DNA of 7,044 nucleotides, taken from NCBI GenBank assembly GCA_023436385.1, contig JAEZJH010000475.1:1-7044 (forward strand). Reading direction: 5' to 3'. This document shows positions 5,714-7,044 of the stretch, one piece after another. The first letter of the stretch is position 1. Every line of letters starts with the position of its first letter. The notes below the pieces were generated by a model. That model did no database searches and was not told the origin of the DNA. It saw nothing but the letters and a program-made list of their open reading frames with translations. This DNA is from Pseudomonadota bacterium (GTDB taxonomy: Bacteria > Myxococcota > Myxococcia > Myxococcales > Vulgatibacteraceae). Made by a program: the position numbers and the translations under genes.

Positions 5714-5731
5714 GCGGCGGGATCACGCCGC
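5714..5731 (-). promoter_or_regulatory. Leader hairpin abutting the DsrE-like gene's ribosome binding site
   Basis: GCGGCG (5714-5719) and CGCCGC (5726-5731) form a 6-bp G/C stem with a GGATCA loop (plus-strand reading). In the minus-strand message it directly abuts the GGGAGGGAA Shine-Dalgarno sequence (5713-5705). It is weaker than the two internal operon hairpins but has the same placement. Confidence 0.3.
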
Positions 5732-5802
5732 CGACTTCGTTCGCCGCCATTCGAGCCCCCGGCGGCGACGCGGGATTCCGAGGTCCCTCGCCCCCGGTCG
5801 GA

Positions 5803-5830
5803 GCGAGCGGACCGTGGCCAGCCCGCTCGC
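5803..5830. repeat. Perfect interrupted palindrome, candidate operator
   Basis: GCGAGCGG at 5803-5810 and CCGCTCGC at 5823-5830 are exact inverted 8-bp arms with a 12-bp spacer, so the arm centres are 20 bp apart, about two helical turns. That is a geometry expected for a homodimeric transcription factor binding one DNA face. It lies in the middle of the divergent region. The regulator is not encoded in this window. Confidence 0.4.
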
Positions 5831-5989
5831 GGCCCGCCAGGATCCCGGACTCCTGCCGGTGAGGCCCTGCCGCTGGGGCGTTCGGGCTCCGAATCCTTTT
5901 GGGCGCGCCGTGGCTCCCATGCGCCGACTGGATGCGGGTCCGGAGCCGGAGCCCGCTCGATTCCCACTCGATCCCGAGGTCACCCGCCG

Positions 5990-6310
5990 ATGTCGCTCTT
6001 CGATCGCTTGCTCTCCTCCCGCCAGGCTCCCCCGTCCGACGAAGGGAACCAGGCGCGCCGGCTCGTCGCCGAGGGGGCGCTCCTCCTCGACGTCCGCTCG
6101 CCGCAGGAGTTCGCCGGCGGCCACCTCCCCGGCGCGGTCAACGTGCCGGTCCAGGAGCTGCTCTTCCGGATGGACGAGATCGGCCAGGGGCGGAAGGTGG
6201 TCGTCTACTGCCGGAGCGGCGCCCGGAGCGCGGTGGCCGCGAAGCTCCTCCAGAGCGAGGGCCACGAGGTGCTGGACATCGGCACGATGGCGGCTTGGGG
6301 GCCTCGCTGA
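5990..6310 (+). CDS. Single-domain rhodanese-like sulfurtransferase
   Basis: A 106-residue cytosolic rhodanese (GlpE/PspE-type size). Seen: ARRLVAEGALLLDVRSPQEFAGGHLPGAVNVPVQEL (about 22-57), the standard CH2A-like start with the Asp-Val-Arg strand and HLPGAxNVP; VVVYCRSGARSAVAAKLLQSEGHEVLDIG (70-98), with catalytic Cys74 in a six-residue loop CRSGAR, the type that favours sulfur substrates over phosphate; and the closing MAAWGP. It can form a Cys74 persulfide and pass sulfane sulfur to partners. The ATG at 5990 is chosen because it begins the homology and GAGGT lies 9 nt upstream; the open frame extending upstream is non-homologous. It is transcribed divergently from the DsrE-like gene, so shared control with the sulfur operon is likely. 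No signal peptide is seen. Confidence 0.94.
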   Translation: MSLFDRLLSSRQAPPSDEGNQARRLVAEGALLLDVRSPQEFAGGHLPGAVNVPVQELLFRMDEIGQGRKVVVYCRSGARSAVAAKLLQSEGHEVLDIGTMAAWGPR

Positions 6311-6346
6311 CGCGCCGGCCCCGGGGCGCGGGACGGCGCCTCCGTC
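6311..6346. terminator. Paired stem-loops in the convergent gap after the rhodanese gene
   Basis: The 37-bp gap between the convergent rhodanese and acetyltransferase stops holds CGCGCC (6311-6316) with GGCGCG (6325-6330), and GACGG (6332-6336) with CCGTC (6342-6346). Two adjacent G/C hairpins in such a gap suggest a bidirectional transcript end. Only CTT follows the second stem on the plus strand, so neither is a classic intrinsic terminator. Confidence 0.35.
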
Positions 6347-6347
6347 T

Positions 6348-7044
6348 TCAGCGCAGCCAGTCGACCGTCTCGCCCACCACCACGTAGCCGAGCCGCTCGT
6401 AGATCCGGCGCGGCGCGTCGTCCCGCCGGGCGGTGAGGCCCACCACCGCGCAGCCGGCACCCTTGGCGAACGAGGTCGCCGCCGCCACCAGGGCCGAGGC
6501 GATGCCCCGGTTCCGCTGCTCCGGCACCGTGCCGACGTCGGCGACGAAGCCGACCCCGTGGGCCCGGCGCAGGAGGAGCGAGCCCACCACCTCGCCGCGA
6601 CGGGTGACCGCCGCGAAGAACTCCGCCCGGCCGCGCCGCACCTGCCGGAGGGCGAGGTCGTCCATCTGCCGGGAGACCTCCCGCGAGTACCAGGGCTCCT
6701 CGCGGCGGACCAGATCCTGGCAGGCCCCGATGCCGCCCACGAGCCGCTCGTCGTCCAGGTCCACCAGCACCAGCTCGATCCCGCGGGGCACCGTCGCCGA
6801 CGGCACCGGGCCCAGGTGCGCCATCGCCACGCAGACCTGCCGCGTGAACGAGAGCGGCAGGAGATAGGCGTCGAGGCGACGGATGGTCGGCTCGTCGCGG
6901 GAGGCCACCCGCCGGTGGCGGCAACCGGACTCCGCCATCACCCGGGCAAAGCCGGCCTCGAGCTCGGCGAAGGTGAAGGCGCCGCGGGCATCGCGAATGC
7001 AGTTCACGTCGTAGATCGACGGGTGAGCCGGATCGACGAGGAGC
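6348..7044 (-). CDS. GNAT-family N-acetyltransferase (5' end outside the window)
   Basis: A Gcn5-related acetyltransferase that moves an acetyl group from acetyl-CoA to an unknown amine substrate. 231 residues are visible. The acetyl-CoA motif A is clear: GVGFVADVGTVPEQRNRGIASALVAAATSFAKGAGC, with the Q-R-N-R-G-I-A pyrophosphate loop; it is followed by motif B RRIYERLGYVVVGETVDWLR at the C terminus. The upstream half (DDERLVGGIGACQDLVRREEPWYSREVSRQMDD) resembles members with two tandem GNAT halves or a degenerate N-terminal half. A GTG at 7007 could be read as a start, but the frame remains open to the window edge and encodes LLVDPAHPSIYDVNC, which fits the usual N-terminal strand of this family, and no ribosome binding site precedes the GTG. 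The true start is therefore beyond 7044. It is convergent with the rhodanese gene; no functional link to sulfur metabolism is evident. Confidence 0.85.
   Translation of the reverse strand, partial: LLVDPAHPSIYDVNCIRDARGAFTFAELEAGFARVMAESGCRHRRVASRDEPTIRRLDAYLLPLSFTRQVCVAMAHLGPVPSATVPRGIELVLVDLDDERLVGGIGACQDLVRREEPWYSREVSRQMDDLALRQVRRGRAEFFAAVTRRGEVVGSLLLRRAHGVGFVADVGTVPEQRNRGIASALVAAATSFAKGAGCAVVGLTARRDDAPRRIYERLGYVVVGETVDWLR

Larger units (their letters stand above)
5701..5989. promoter_or_regulatory. Divergent control region between the sulfur operon and the rhodanese gene
   Basis: This 289-bp gap must hold the promoters for both directions. I cannot point to a convincing -35/-10 pair on either strand. 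It does contain a perfect interrupted palindrome, GCGAGCGG (5803-5810) and CCGCTCGC (5823-5830); a 10-bp direct repeat AGCCCGCTCG at 5820-5829 and 5950-5959, which supplies a third CCGCTCG half-site near the rhodanese gene; and a tandem 11-bp unit (CTCGATTCCCA at 5956-5966, CTCGATCCCGA... from 5967) close to that gene's ribosome binding site. No small gene with a credible ribosome binding site was seen. Confidence 0.5.

Noticed and set aside
5701..5967. An 89-codon N-terminal extension of the DsrE-like gene
   Set aside because: The extension is Arg/Gly/Pro-rich low-complexity sequence without family similarity, and a strong ribosome binding site sits 4 nt before the ATG at 5700.
1..7044. CRISPR arrays, tRNA or rRNA genes, insertion sequences, toxin-antitoxin or phage genes
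   Set aside because: No regularly spaced repeats, no tRNA-like cloverleaf or rRNA sequence, no transposase or integrase motifs, and uniform composition throughout.

Overview
The window is a GC-rich (roughly 70% by eye), gene-dense bacterial chromosome segment with short intergenic gaps, clear GGAGG-type ribosome binding sites and strong G/C third-position bias. Nothing in it looks mobile or foreign. The protein set and codon use fit a GC-rich proteobacterium-like or Myxococcota lineage (Anaeromyxobacter or Vulgatibacter type), but that is an inference from style; there is no rRNA or marker gene that fixes it.

Region by region. (1) 70-1672, plus strand: a pyridoxamine-phosphate-oxidase-like flavin/stress protein, a complete nicotinamidase (pncA) and a redoxin-fold protein whose GTG start overlaps the pncA stop. 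(2) 1690-2082, minus strand: aspartate 1-decarboxylase (panD), convergent with the first group and with its own recognisable promoter. (3) 2276-5700, minus strand: a four-gene sulfur set read in the order DsrE-like protein, rhodanese/persulfide-dioxygenase fusion, TusA, YeiH-type sulfate/sulfite exporter family protein. (4) 5701-5989: a 289-bp divergent control region with a perfect interrupted palindrome and helical-turn-spaced repeats. (5) 5990-6310, plus strand: a single-domain rhodanese divergent from the sulfur set. (6) 6348 to the window end, minus strand: a GNAT acetyltransferase whose 5' end lies outside the window.

The most interesting part is the sulfur cluster. A persulfide relay can be read from it: sulfane sulfur carried by rhodanese, TusA and DsrE-like cysteines, oxidation of the persulfide to sulfite by the metallo-beta-lactamase-fold dioxygenase domain, and removal of sulfite or a related anion by the YeiH-family membrane protein. 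This parallels the staphylococcal cst persulfide-detoxification logic (TusA/rhodanese/DsrE carrier, MBL-rhodanese CstB, TauE exporter), but with a different exporter family, the reverse rhodanese/MBL domain order, and no SQR or CstR/BigR-type regulator visible here. Three of its four genes have a GC-rich hairpin placed directly 5' of the Shine-Dalgarno sequence. The individual families are known; the arrangement and the RNA/DNA signals are the parts worth checking.
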